Shown: positions 47,306-59,662 of the stretch, one piece after another
Layout: each line of letters opens with the position of its first letter
Position numbering within the stretch: position 1 is the first letter of the stretch
Source: Paguma larvata
Taxonomy: Eukaryota; Chordata; Mammalia; Carnivora; Viverridae
Assembly (NCBI GenBank): GCA_030068075.1
Contig: CM057841.1
Location: 4,152,565 to 4,216,564, forward strand
Reading direction: 5' to 3'
DNA length: 64,000 bases
Notes under the pieces: generated by a model
The model's database searches: none
Told to the model about the DNA's origin: nothing
What the model saw: only the letters and a program-made list of their open reading frames with translations
Position numbers and translations under genes: made by a program

Positions 47306-47656
47306 TTTTTGTGCTTTTAATTTTTAAATATAATTTATTGTCAAATTGGTTTCCGTACAACACCCAGTGTTGATCCCAACGAGTGCCCTCCTCAATGCCC
47401 ATCACCCAGTTTCCCCTCTCCCCCACACCCATCAACTGATAAATGGATAAAGAAGATGTGGTTTATATATACAATGGAATACTACTTGGCAATGAGAAAG
47501 AATGAAATCTGGCCATTTGCAGCAATGTGGATGGAATTGGAGGGTATTATGCTAAGTGAAATAAGTCAGTCAGAGAAAAGCAGATACCATATATTTTCAC
47601 TCATATGTGGATCTTGAGAAACTTAACAGAAGACCATGGGGGAGGGGAAGGGGAAA
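47306..47656 (-). mobile_element. Twin-primed L1 on the minus strand
   Basis: 47325-47430 is the L1 3' UTR on the minus strand. 47431-47656 is the adjoining ORF2 end on the plus strand. AATGAACTGAAATTTA (47290-47305) and AATGAATTAAAATTTA (47657-47672) flank it with two mismatches. Confidence 0.85.
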
Positions 47657-47683
47657 AATGAATTAAAATTTAAATTGAAATCA

Positions 47684-48617
47684 ATGACATATCGGATAAA
47701 GGACTAATATCTAAAATTTATAAAGAACTTACCAAACTCCAAACCCGAAAAACAAACAACCCAGTGAAGAAATGGGCAGAAGATATGAATAGACACTTCT
47801 CCAAAGAGGACATTCAGATGGCCAACAGACACATGAAACGATGCTCAATGTTACTCATCATCAGGGAAATACAAATCAAAACCACACTGAGATACCACCT
47901 CACACCAGTCAGAGTGGCTAAAATGAACAAATCAGGAAACTATAGATGCTGGCGAGGATGTGGAGAAGTAGGCACCCTCCTACACTGTTGGTGGGAATGC
48001 AAACTGGTGCAGCCACTCTGGAAAACGGTGTGGAGGTTCCTCAAAAAAATGAAAATAGAGCTACCCTATGATCCAGCAATAGCCCTGCTAGGAATCTACC
48101 CAAGAGACACAGGAATGCTGATGCATAGGAGCACGTGTACCCCAATGTTCATAGCAGCACTTTCGACAATAGCCAAATCATGGAAAGAGACCAAGTGCCC
48201 ATCAACTGACTAATGGATAAAGAAGTTATGGTGCTTATATACAATAGACTACTACGTGGCAATGAGAAAAAATGAAATCTGGCCATGTGTAGCCAGATGG
48301 ATGGAACTGGAGGGTATTATGTTAAGTGAAATAAGTCAGTCAGAAAAAGACAGATACCATATGTTTCCACGAATAGGTGGACTTTGTGAGACTAAGCAAA
48401 AACCAGGGGGAGGGGAAGAGGGGAAAGGAAAAAAAAACACAGAGAGGGAGGGAGATAAAACATAAGAGACTCTCAAAGACTAAGAAAAAAACTGAGGGTA
48501 AGGGGGATGAGGGAGGGGGGAGAGGGGGTGATGGGCATTAAAAAGGGCACATGTTGGGATGAACACTGGGTGTTATATGTAAACCAATTTGAAAATAAAC
48601 TATTATAAAATTAAAAA
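47684..48617 (+). mobile_element. Young 5'-truncated L1
   Basis: About 930 bp, closely matching the copy at 1-2560, with target duplication AAATTGAAATCA at 47672-47683 and 48618-48629. The ORF2 C-terminus with the cysteine motif is open to a premature TAA near 48210. Confidence 0.94.
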
Positions 48618-48679
48618 AAATTGAAATCAAAACTAAAGAAGTGAGAAGGGATTGACACGGTATTTTTAAAATCAAATTA

Positions 48680-50230
48680 GAGTCAAGATGGTGGAGCATC
48701 ATGGAAGTTCTCAGCTTCTCTCATTCCTGAGATCCAGCTAAATCAGTAACATCTAGGAATTCATCTGAGGATTAATACAACTATCTGCACAACTTGAGCC
48801 ACAGAACTCGGCAGGTATGTAGCACAGTGGTGAACTGGGGGAGAGAGAAGCCACGGATGGTAGGGAGCTGTTTTTGTGCAGAGAGGACAGAGAAAGGGAG
48901 GAGATTACAGGAAAAGCTCTACCCCTGAAAGTAGCTAGAGAGAAATAGAAAGAATGGAAATACAAGGGACTGAACAAGAAATCTGTTCCCCAAAACCACT
49001 GATGGGGAGAAAGGAGAGGGTTTCAATACCATTAGGACTCTGTAAACAGGGGAGCACAGAGTCGAAAATTCCAGAGCTCAGTATCTGGCGGTGCTCTGGT
49101 GGGAAGGGCAAATCCCCAGGAGCAGGCAGCTGGGTCTGAGGGGCCCATGGGCCACATGGGGAGAAGCAGTTCTGCTGCTAGGAGGGCACTGGGTAGAGGC
49201 CATATGGCCTCCACACAAGAAAGGTCCTAGAGGACCCCAGAGAACCATTTGCTGGTATTAGAGCAAAGACACCAGGATGTGGTGAAACCTGGTGTTGATT
49301 GTGTGTAGTTTTTGCCCACTGTGCGATCGCCCTAACTTTTTCTGGGGCAAGCCAGCACCCGGCCACAATCTCTGAACCTTTGCCACAGTGCAGTCACAGG
49401 AACGTTCTTGGGGGCAAGCCAGCACCCGGCCATTGCTTGGGAGACCCTTCCCTAGAGGGGTAGAGCAGGTCCAAGACACAGCGTTCTCAGAAGTGAGAGG
49501 CTTGGAAACACAGCCCCATCCATGATAAAATTCAGGAACCAGGAGCCGCCTGACAGGCTGACAGCTTGAATGTGAACAGCGTAGAAGTGGGGAATGGACA
49601 GAAGTCAGACGAAGGAGGGATGCTTGATGGTGGGTCTGTAAGAGTGCAAAAGACCTGGGAAGCTGGTGAAGCCATTTTCACCTCTCCAGCATATACACAT
49701 GCCCCACTCCACACTGATCCACCCCAGTAAGCTAAACAGTGCCACCTCGTGGAGAATGGAGCCATTACATCAAGCCCACCCAACTGTGCCCACCAAGCAC
49801 ATGCCCTAGAAGACCACCACAAATCCTTCCACCTGCTTAATGTATGGACTATAAAGTGCTTCATAGTTTATGTTTGCTGTCCCATCTATTCCTTTTTTCC
49901 CTTTTGTTGAAATTGTTTATTTTTCTTTCTTGGTTACAGAAAGAAAAATTTATTTTTATTTTCTGTTTCCTTAAATTTTTAAAATTCTTTTTACTATTTT
50001 TTTGGTAAATTTTTAAATTCTATTTCATTTCATTTCATTTTTTTTCTATTCTATATATATTTTTAAAGTTTTAAACTTTTTTTTCCTTTTCTTTCCCTTT
50101 TTTCTCTATTCTATCAAACTTCTTTCAACAACCAGATCAAAACACACCTAGGATCTAGCTTCGTTTGATTTTTTGTATTGTTTTTACTTTTTTATTTTAA
50201 TTTTTTATTAATTCTTTTTCTTCCTCCAAA
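48680..50230 (+). promoter_or_regulatory. 5' UTR promoter region of the older L1
   Basis: Starts with CAAGATGGTGG at 48684-48694, a YY1-like motif at the same place as in the other full 5' end. A 22-bp unit starting GGGGCAAGCCAGCACCCGGC occurs at 49344-49365 and 49411-49432 within a partial tandem repeat of about 67 bp. The last 300 bp are T-rich. Confidence 0.7.
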
Positions 50231-51070
50231 ATGACAAAATGAAGGAATTTGCCCCAAAAGAAAGAACAGGAAGAAATGGCAGCCAGGGACTTAACACAAA
50301 TATAAGCAAGATGTCTGAACTAGAATTTAGAATCACAAGAATACTAGCCAGCATTGAAAAAAGCATAGAATCCCTTTCTGCATAGATAATAGAAGTAAAA
50401 TATAGTCAGGACGAAATTAAAAATGCTATAACTGAGGTGCGATCTTGAATGGATGCCATGATGGCAAGGATGTACAAAATAGAAGTAGCAAATCAGTGAT
50501 ATAGAAGACAAAATTATAGAGAATAATGAAGCAGAAAAAAAAGAGGAAAACTAAGGCAAAAGAGCACGATACAAGACTTAGAGAACTCAGTGGCTTATTA
50601 AAAAGAAATAACATCTGAATCAAAGGAGTCCCAGAAGATAGAGAAAAAGGGGTAGAAGATTTTTGTGAGCAAATTATAGTGGAAAACTTTCTTAATCTGG
50701 GGAAAGACACAGACATCAAAATCCAAGAAGCACAGAGAACTCCCATTCAATTCAACAAAAACCAGCCATCACCAAAGCATATCATAATCAAATTCACAAA
50801 ATAGACAAGGAAAGAATTATGAAAACAGCGGGGGGAAAAAGTCCTTAGCCTACAAGGGAAGACAGATCAGGTAGGCAGCAGACCTATTCACAGAAACCTG
50901 GCAGTCCAGAAAGGAGTGGCAGGATATATTCGACAAGCTGAATCTTGGCTACTGGAAAAATCTGCAGCCAAGAAATTTTTATCCAGCAAGGCTGTCATTC
51001 AAAATAGAAGGAGAGATAAAGAGTTTCCCAGACAAACAAAAACTAAAGGAGTTCATGACCACTTAAAGCA
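50231..51070 (+). pseudogene. L1 ORF1 remnant
   Basis: Starts near the ATG at 50231. A frameshift follows within a few codons, but coiled-coil, RRM and C-terminal regions can be traced to about 51065 (KEFMTT). Confidence 0.75.
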
Positions 51071-51455
51071 GCCCTGAAATTAAATTTAAGGGGGACTCTC
51101 TGATAGGGAGAAAAGACAAAACAAAAAAGACCAAAAGCAACAAAGACTAGAAATGACCGTAGAACACCCCCAGAAACTCCAATTCTACAGGCAACACAAT
51201 GGCACTAAATTCCTATCTTTGAGTACCTACTCTAAATGTCAAGGGACTAAACGCTTCAATCAAAAGACATGATAACAGAATGGATAAGAAAGCAAGATCC
51301 ATCTATATATTGTTTACAAGAGACCCATTTTAGACCTAAAGGTACCTGCAGACTGAAAGTAAGGGGATGGAGAACCATCGATCGTGCTAATGTTCAAAAA
51401 AGTTGGAGTAGCGATACTTACATCAGACATACTAGATTTTAAAATAAAGATTGTA

Positions 51456-51641
51456 GGGGCATCTGACTGCGGCTCAGGTCATGATCTCAATGTTCATGAG
51501 TTTGAGCCCTGTGTTGAGCTCTGTGCTGACAAATTAGAACCTGGAGTCTGCTTTGGATTCTGTGTCTCCTTCTCTCTCAGCCCCTCCGCTGCTCATGATA
51601 TGTCTTTTCCTCTGTCTCTCAAAAATAAATAAAAACATTAA
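51456..51641 (+). mobile_element. SINE without A box
   Basis: Begins GGGGCATCTGACTGCGGCTC, so about 26 bp including the A box (TGGCTCAG region) are missing. The B-box region and the rest are present. AAAATAAAGATTGTA / AAAATAAAGACTGTA flank it (51441-51455, 51642-51656). Confidence 0.92.
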
Positions 51642-52598
51642 AAAATAAAGACTGTAACAAGGCATGTCATAATTAAGAGGTCTATCTACTAAGAAGATCT
51701 AACAATTGCAAACATTTATGCCCCCAACATGATAGCACCCAAATATATAAGTCGATTAATCACAAACAAACTCATTGATAATATTACCATAATCGTAGGG
51801 GACTTCAACATTCTATTTACAGCAATGGACAGATCATCTAAGCAGAAAACCAACAAAGAAACAAAGGCTTTGAATGACACACTGGATGGGATGGACTTAA
51901 CAGATATATTGAGAACATTTCATTCTAAAGCAACAGAATACACATTCTTCTCGAGAGCACATGAAATATTCTCCAGAATAGATCAGAAATATTCTCCATA
52001 ATAGATCACATGTTGGGGCACAAAGCAGCCCTCAATTTCAAAAAGATCAAGATCATGAAGTGTATGTTTTCAGACCACACGCTATGAAACTTGAAATCAA
52101 CCACAAGAAAAAAAATTGGAAAGACCACACATACTTGGAGATCAAAGAACATCCTACTAAAGAATGAATAGGTTAACCAAGAAATTAAAGAGGAAATTAA
52201 AAATTACATGGAAATCAATGAAAATCATAACACGACAGCTCAAAACTTCTGGGATGCAGTGAAGATGGTCACAAGAGGGAAGTATAGCAATCCAGGCCAT
52301 CCTAAAGAAGGAAGAAAAGTCTCAGATACACAACCTAATCTTAAAGAGCTGGAAAAAGAACAGCAAATAAAGCCCCAAACCAGCAGAAGATGGGAAATAA
52401 TTAAGATTAGAGCAGAAATCAATGATATCAAAATTTAAAAAACTGATATAACAAATCAATGAAACCGGGAGCTGGTTCTTTTGTAGAACTAACAAAATTG
52501 ATAAACCCTTAGACTTATCAAAAAGAAGAAGGATGCAAATAAATAAAGAATAAAAGAGGAAAGATCACAACCAACACTGCAGAAATACAAACAGTAAT

Positions 52599-52842
52599 AC
52601 CCTCCAGTTTTCATGCATAGGTGGATTTTGAGAGACTTAGCAGAAGATAATGGGGAAGGGGAAGAGAGTGAAAAAAAAAACACAGACAGGGAGGGAGGCA
52701 AAACATAAGAGACTCTTAAATACTAAGAACAAACTGGGGGTTGTGGTAGAGGGGAGAGTGGGTGATGGGCATTGAGGAGGACATTTGTTGGGATGAGCAC
52801 TGGGTGTTGTATGGAAACCAATTATACAGTGTGTGTATATAT
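52599..52842 (+). mobile_element. L1 3' end ending in a TG/TA run
   Basis: AGAAATACAAACAGTAA / AGAAATACAAACAATAA flank it. The usual final AATAAA and A-tail are replaced by GTGTGTGTATATATA. Confidence 0.88.
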
Positions 52843-53492
52843 AAGAAATACAAACAATAAGAAGAGAATATTATGAGCAATTATATGCCAACAAATTGGG
52901 CAATCTAGAAGCAGTAGACAAATTCCTAAAAACATATAAACTACCAAAACAAACAGAAATAGAAAATTTGAACAGACTCATAAAACCAGTAAAGAAATGG
53001 GAATTAGTAATAAAAGAATCTCCCAGTAAACAAGAGTCCAGGGCTGGATGGGTTTCCAAGGGAATTCTACCAAACATTTAAAGAACAGTTAACACCTATT
53101 CTTTCAAAGCTGTTCCAAAAAAAAAAAAAAAAAGAATGGAAGGAAAACTTCCAAACTCATTTTATGATGCCACCATTACCTTTATTCCAAGACCAGGGAA
53201 AGACCCCACTAAAAAGCAGAACTGCAGGCCAATTTCCCTGATGAACATGGATGCAAAAATTCTCAATAAGATATTAGCCGACCAGATCCAACAATACATT
53301 AAAAGAACTATTCACCATGAGCAAGTGGGATTTATTCCTGGGATGTAGGGCTGATTCAATCTCCACAAATCAATGTGATTCATCACATTAATAAAAGAAA
53401 GGACAAGAGCCACATGATCCTCTCAATAGATGCAGAGAAAACATTTGACAAAATACAGCATCCTTTGTTGATAAATGCCCTCAAGAAAGTAA

Positions 53493-53787
53493 GAATGGAA
53501 CTGGAGGGCATTATGCTGAGTGAAATAAGTCAGTCAGAGAAAGACAGATACCATATGTCTCCACGCATAGGTGGACTTGGTGAGACTTAACAGAAAACAA
53601 GGGGAAAGAAAAAAGAGAGGGAGGGAGACAAAACATAAGAGACTCTTAAATACTGAGAACAAATCTAGGGTTGAGGGGGGTATGGGAGGGGGGAGAGTGG
53701 GTGACAAGCACTGAACAGGGCATGGGTTGGGATGAGCAGTGGGTGTTGTATGGAAACCAATTTGACAATTAAAAAATTTAAAAAAAG
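53493..53787 (+). mobile_element. L1 3' end inside older L1 ORF2
   Basis: ORF2 end and 3' UTR with an A-rich tail. Host ORF2 resumes at about 53788 (ATCATATCTC). The target duplication is not clear. Confidence 0.85.
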
Positions 53788-55985
53788 GATCATATCTCCA
53801 GATCATAAAAGCCATATATGAAAGACCCACTGCTAATATCGCCCTCAATGGGGAAAAACTAAGAGCTTTCTTCCTAAAGTCAGGTACTTGACAAGAATGT
53901 CCACTCTCATCACTGTTATTCAACATAATGTTGGAAGTCCTAGCGTTAGCAATCAGACAACAGAATGAAATAAAAGGCATCCAAATTGGCAAGGAGGAAG
54001 TAAAACACTCACTCATCACAGATGACATGATACTCTATATGGAAACTGATCTATGAATTCAGCAAACTCACAGGATATAAAATCAATGCACAGAAATTGG
54101 TCATATTTCTATACACCAATAATGAAGCAGCAGAAAGAGAAATCAAGGAATTTATCCCATTTAGAATTGCACCCAAAACTATACAAAACCTAGGAATAAA
54201 CCTAATCAAAGAGGTGAAAAATCTATACACTGAAAACTATAGAAAGTTTATGAAAAAAACTGAAGAAGGTGAACGCAAAAAAAAAGGGAAAATATTCTAC
54301 GCTCATGGATTTGAAGGACAAATATTGTTGAAATGTCGACACTACCCAAAGCAATCTACACATTCAATGCAATCCCTATTAAAATAGCACCTGTGTTCTT
54401 CTCGTGGCTGTAACAAACAATCCTAAAATTTGTATGGAATCAGAAAAGACCCTGAATAGCCAAAGTAATGTTGAAAAAGAAAAACAAAGCTGCAGGCATC
54501 ACAATTCCAGACTTTAAGCTGTATTACAAAGCTGTAATCATCAAGACAGTATGATACTGTCACATAAGCAGACACATAGTTCAATGGAACAGAAGAGAGA
54601 ACCTAGAAATAGACCCACAAAAGTGGTCATATTCTTTAATAAAGCAGGAAAGAATGTCCAATGGAATAAAGACCATCTGCTTAGGAAATGGTGTTAGGAA
54701 AACTGGACAATGACATGAACAAGAATGAGCCTGGATCACTTTCTCACACCATACACAAAAATAAACTCAAAATGGATGAAAGACCTAAACATAAGACAGG
54801 AAGCCATCAAAATCCTAGAGGCAAAAACCTCTTTGACCTCGGCTGCAACAGCTTCTTAGTCAATATGTTTCCGGAGGCAAGGGAAACAAAAGCAAAAAGG
54901 AACTATTGGGGCTTCATCAAGACAAAAACTTCTGCACAGTGAAGGAAACAATCAGCAAAACTAAAAAGCAACAGACAGAATGGGAGAAAATATTTGCAAA
55001 TGACATATCAGATAAAAGGTTGGTATCCAAAATCTATAAAGAACTTATGAAACTCAACACCAAAAAAACAAAACACAAATCCAATTTAAAAAATTGGCGG
55101 AGTATCTGAATATACATTTTTCCAAAGACATCAAGATGGCCAAAAGACACATGAAAAGAGGTTCAACATCATTCATTATCAGGTAAATGCAGATCCAAAC
55201 CACAGTGAGATACCACCTCACACCTGTCAGAATGGCTACTATCAAAAGCAGACAAGAGATAACAAGTGTTGGCAAGGATGTGGAGAAAGGGAAACCCTCC
55301 TGCACTGTGGTGGGAATGCAAACTGGTGCAGCCACTGTGGAGGACAGTTTGGAGGTTCCTCAAAAATTTAAAAATAGAAATACATATGATGCAATAATTT
55401 CATTACTGGGTATTTGCCCAAAGAACAAAAACAGGAATTCAAAAAGATATATGCACCCCTATGCTTACTGCAGCATTATTTACGATAACCCAGATATGAA
55501 GCAAGCCAAGTATCCACTGATAGATAAATGGATAAGGAAAATGTGGGGTGTGTATGTGTGTGTACACATATACATATATACATACACACACAATAGAATA
55601 TTACTGAGCCATAAAAAGGAATGGTATCTTACTATTTGTTACAACACAGATTGACCAAGAGGGTATAACACTAAGTGAAATAAGTCAGACAGAGAAAGAC
55701 AAATACCATATGATTTTACTCCTATGTCGAATTTAGGAAACAAAGCAAATGAACAAACAAAAAAGATTAAAACCTCCCCCAGACTCTTAAATACAGGGAA
55801 TAAACTGGTGGTTGCCAGAGGGGGATGATTGGGGGGATGGCTGAAATAGATAAAGGGGATTAAAGAGTACACTTATCTTGATGAGCACTGAGGAGTATAT
55901 AGAATTGTTGAGTTACTATATTGTACACCTGAAACTAGTTGAACACCATATGTTAATTAGACTTCAATAAAAAAAATTTTAATGA

Positions 55986-58253
55986 AGTGTTTTTGACCTC
56001 AAACAAGAAAAATTTGTTTTCAGTCCTTGTAAAAGAGATGTTTAACTAACCTGACATGTTAAATTATGTAGGAAATATCATCAAATAAAGTGATGTTTAA
56101 ACTTTTTAAGGTTATATTAGTATGAATATGTTATTATTGTGGTTTAGATACTGTATAAAATTCTTAGTAATATGGTATTTTGTGATAAAGTTATTAGTCA
56201 TAATTCTAGTAATTATCTTAGTATGTTCTATTGCAGAGAAATAACTCAATTTCCTTGTCAAATGAATGCTTGTTGGATCTTTAACCTTTGACATTTTATG
56301 TCTTTTGTCATCCACAGTTACTGTTTTACTGATTCTTCTCCAAAAGTGTTTACAACCGGATCCAGGAATGTATGCTCCATAATGGCATTGCTTGAATAAC
56401 TTCGAAACCATGCAGTAAGAGTTTTCAAACTACTGAATAAGCCAATGGATTCAAAGTAACTGCTAACTCAAGATAAAGCAGAATTAATTACACAGGACCA
56501 ACTGAATTGATAAGGATGATTATTACTTTTACAACTTCCTGTTTGAAATACGGCTAGTAATTTAATGTTTTGATTCCTAGATTAAAAAAATACCTTTTTT
56601 CCCTTTTCAGCTATCTACAACTTCGAGCAATTTGGTAAGTTATTCATTGTAAATAGAATTGAAGCATTATCCTTTCTCCCTACCCCATCCTTCCAGAATT
56701 TGGAAACTCTGAGTATTCCAATTTTCATGGCAACAGTTATTTGCATAAATTCAATTTAAAAAAATCCATTCTTCTTGGAACCAGACACAATTAGAATTCA
56801 TTTGGCTAAAGTACCAAGGCTTTGACTAGAAGGTCATCTTTGAGAATGATGTGCATTGCATCAGAGATGGCCAGAGAACTTGAAGGAACCAAGGTTGACT
56901 TGAAGGAAACAATGCTTTTGAAGTCCTGGTTGGAAAAACCAGCCTCTCCTGGTTCATGGGGTTCCCTGCTTTACAGGTCAGTAAGGAACCTCAGGATATT
57001 TGGAACCTTGAGAAGAGAGGAATTCACCCAAATCTATAGGTATGGCAGGTAAAGTCATGTGGCAAGTACTTGGCTTGGCTTCCTAGCCTTGAGAAGCTTT
57101 TAAAAGTCCAATCTGAGGGGTGCCTGAGTGGCTCAGTTGGTTAAGTGTCTGACTTCAGCTCAGGTCATGATCTCACCATTCCTGAGTTCGAGCCCTGCAT
57201 CAGGCTCTTGTGCTGACAGCTCGGAGCCTGGAACCTGTTTCGGATTCTGTGTCTCCCTCTCTCTCTGCCCGTCCCCTGCTTCCGCTCTGTCTCTCTCTAA
57301 AAAATAAATAAATGTAAAAAAAAAAAAGTCCAATCTGAGATTCCTAGTTCCAGTAGAGAAAATTAAAAAAGAGTCTATACAATCAGGCACTATAGTCGTA
57401 TCTATGCAAATAATTGGGGTATTGTAAAATATAAAATTAGATTTACTTTAATTACATAGGATTGAAAAAAAATGTTTTACAAACCCTTACAGACATTAGA
57501 TTCTAGTCCATGGATTCTAGTCCAGGACTAGATTACAAAATAACAAGATTTTGTTTGCCTGTAAATTGGACTGGATTCTGAATTCTAGTTTTCTTGGCTA
57601 TCTGGCTATTTGGAATCCCCAAATTAACAGTTTGAATTTTTCTCCCACCCTCTGACTTGGAGACATGAAAGATTAATACTCTCTTACTGACCTCAACGGT
57701 GAAGCTGGACAACTTGAGAGAACTCTCTACAATAGCTTTTGTATGGACAACTTCACTCACACTATCGGATGGGGCACTCCACAGAGCACACACGCCGTTC
57801 ATCAGTACATTCCAAATTCACTGATTGCAACTTATTGCAACCTCATTTGTCCTCCTCATTTTGTCTGAAGATGCCTCAAGGACAAGTCCATAAATCTCAA
57901 CTGCCTGCTGTGGACTCAAAAACTGAGTTTATAATCATGTTCTAATAATTGTTGCTTTTCTTTGGTTCCATAGAAATGCCTCTTATTAAATACCTGATTG
58001 TTTGCACCACAGAGAGAACTAAGTAAGACACAGCTAGTTTAATGGGACTCAACTATTCTCAGGACCACAAGGCTAATTCAATGAGTTATAGGACAGTGGA
58101 CTTTTGTTCTTTCCTGCTTTTTCCAGTCTGTGTTTTTATCACTTTTTACAAGACCTCTTACACCTCATCCCTTTTAACCTGAATTACTTCATAGCTACTA
58201 AATCAACTTTGTGTTCAGAAAGTTCCACGCATTGGAAGTTTCAAACGGGGGAC
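55986..58253 (+). other. Proposed 3' part of the provirus with polypurine tract
   Basis: No env or integrase could be recognised, and a SINE lies at 57118-57324. AAACGGGGGA at 58243-58252 lies directly before the TG of the LTR, where retroviruses prime plus-strand synthesis. Assignment of the rest is by position only. Confidence 0.45.
57118..57324 (+). mobile_element. tRNA-Lys-derived SINE
   Basis: Exact 15-bp AAAGTCCAATCTGAG duplication at 57103-57117 and 57325-57339. Confidence 0.96.
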
Positions 58254-58991
58254 TGAAGGAAACCAGAATATGTCATCCTGAAATATACCACTTTGAAATA
58301 AGGATTAATTTGAGATGAAGGCAATGGAGAAGTGGATACAAAAATGCTTTTTGCCCTCCACTGTTTGCCTTAAGGCAGGACATTAATTTTCAAAGGTGTC
58401 CCTTCTCCTGTCTCTGTCTGGAAGGACCAAAGTTGACAACCAGAGACAATTTTAGACACTTATCATCCTGAAGACAGTACTAGAGTAGTCTACATTAGAA
58501 ATTAGCCTTTATTGACACAGAAAGGTAGGGAGACAAAACATAAAAGGCTCTTAAATACTAAGAACAAACTGAGAGTTGAGGGGAGTATAGGATGGGGGGA
58601 GAGTGGGTGATGGGCACTAAAGAGGGCACTGGTTGGGATGAGCACTGGTATTGTATGGAAACCAATTTGGCAATAAAAATTAAAAAAAAAAAGAAATTAG
58701 CCTTTAGTGACCTTTACTTTCCCTCATATTTGCCTTCCCACAGTTGGTCTTCCTTGGAAATTGAAAATGCTTTCCATCGTCTGTTATTTCTCTATAAATT
58801 TATTCTTTATCGAAGAGTCTATGTTTGTCTGAATTATAAGTCACCTCTGAGTCACACAACTCTGAGTTTCTCCCATGTATAAGTGAGATATACATGTTAA
58901 TAAACTCATTTTTTTACTTGTTAATATGTCATTTATTACAGAGCCCTTGTTGAGAATCTAAGAAGGGTAGAGGAAAAAATTTTCCTTGCCA
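58254..58991 (+). mobile_element. Proposed 3' LTR of the class I provirus
   Basis: Starts TGAAGGAAACCAGAATATGT right after a polypurine tract and ends near CCTTGCCA. AATAAA at about 58900 precedes a T-rich stretch. An L1 3' end is inserted at 58517-58691. Net length of about 543 bp agrees with the upstream LTR. Confidence 0.78.
58517..58691 (+). mobile_element. L1 3' end inside the LTR
   Basis: AGAAATTAGCCTTTATTGAC / AGAAATTAGCCTTTAGTGAC at 58497-58516 and 58692-58711. Confidence 0.94.
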
Positions 58992-59070
58992 AAACATTAA
59001 TGTACATTTTAAAACATGGTATGGCAACAAAACAAAACAAAACAAAAACCAGAATTAAAAAGACAGGTGG

Positions 59071-59273
59071 GGTGTCTGGGTGGGTCAGACAGTGAAAGCA
59101 TCTGATTCTTGATTTCAGCCCAGGCCATGGTCTCATGCTTCGTGAGTTTGAGCTCTGCATTGGGCTTTGCACTGACAGTGCAGGGCCTGCTTGGGATTCT
59201 CTCTCTCTATCTCTGCTCCTTCCTCCCGTCTTTCTCTCAAAAAATTAACTTAAAAAGTTTTAAATAAAACAAT
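59071..59273 (+). mobile_element. tRNA-Lys-derived SINE, diverged
   Basis: TAAAAAGACAGGTG is repeated on both sides. An (AAAAC)n run lies just upstream at 59027-59050. Confidence 0.92.
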
Positions 59274-59472
59274 AAAAAGACAGGTGACAGATTAGGAGAT
59301 TTGGGGTATATATCACAAGTATAAATATCGTTAATATATAAATTTTAAAGATTATTAGGAAAAGATCAAATTTCAGTAGAAAAATGAGAAAACTGACAAG
59401 TCACAAAAACATGTAAAATTGTCCTTAAATATATGAAAAGATGTTCAACCTTATTCATAATTAGAAAAATCC

Positions 59473-59630
59473 AGGGGCACCTAGATGGCTCAGTCAGTTA
59501 AGTATCTGACTCTTGATTTCAGTTCAGGTCATGATCTCACGATTCATGAGATGGAGCCTGAGGTGGGGCTCTATGCTGACAGCATGGGATTCTCTGCCTC
59601 ACTTTCTCTCAAAAATGAACATTTAAAAAA
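59473..59630 (+). mobile_element. SINE with shortened body
   Basis: Starts GGGGCACCTAGATGGCTCAG. Part of the body between B box and CT tract is missing. Confidence 0.9.
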
Positions 59631-59662
59631 GAAAATTACAAATTAAAATTACACCAAGATAC

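Larger units (their letters stand above)
51190..55720 (+). pseudogene. L1 ORF2 remnant
   Basis: The endonuclease starts near 51225 (TLNVKGLN). The catalytic glutamate survives in LQETHF near 51315-51335. A SINE interrupts the endonuclease, and two L1 3' ends interrupt the linker and RT. The RT start ([18 protein letters not shown]) is at 53228-53281 and motif A (DAEKTFDK) near 53430. The FADD region reads ITDDMILY near 54015. The cysteine region near 55270-55340 has decayed. Many stops. Confidence 0.8.
48680..55985 (+). mobile_element. Full-length older L1 carrying three insertions
   Basis: Contains 5' UTR, ORF1, ORF2 and 3' UTR in order, ending near TTCAATAAAAAAAATTTTAA. Removing the SINE (51456-51641) and two L1 3' ends (52599-52842, 53493-53787) leaves about 6.6 kb, full L1 length. 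Its 5' UTR differs from that of the 4.2-9.9 kb copy, so it is another, older subfamily. No clear target duplication. Confidence 0.85.
35685..58991 (+). mobile_element. Class I endogenous retrovirus, one provirus expanded by nested insertions (proposed)
   Basis: Two same-family LTRs in plus orientation (35685-37150 and 58254-58991) bracket plus-strand gag, protease and pol remnants (about 43480-47217). A polypurine tract lies immediately before the second LTR. The outer flanks both read AAAC (35681-35684 and 58992-58995), consistent with a 4-bp gammaretrovirus-type duplication, although short. Removing recognisable insertions (about 920 bp in the first LTR, 37.64-42.84, 44.02-44.27, 47.22-55.99, 57.12-57.34 and 58.52-58.71 kb) leaves roughly 7.8 kb, a normal proviral size. 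Integrase was not found and env is not recognisable. All coding regions are broken. Confidence 0.68.

Noticed and set aside
56822..57052. 76-codon open frame in proposed proviral 3' region
   Set aside because: No similarity recognised and no supporting neighbours.
55986..58253. env gene of the provirus
   Set aside because: Position fits, but no signal peptide, fusion region or transmembrane segment could be recognised in any frame.
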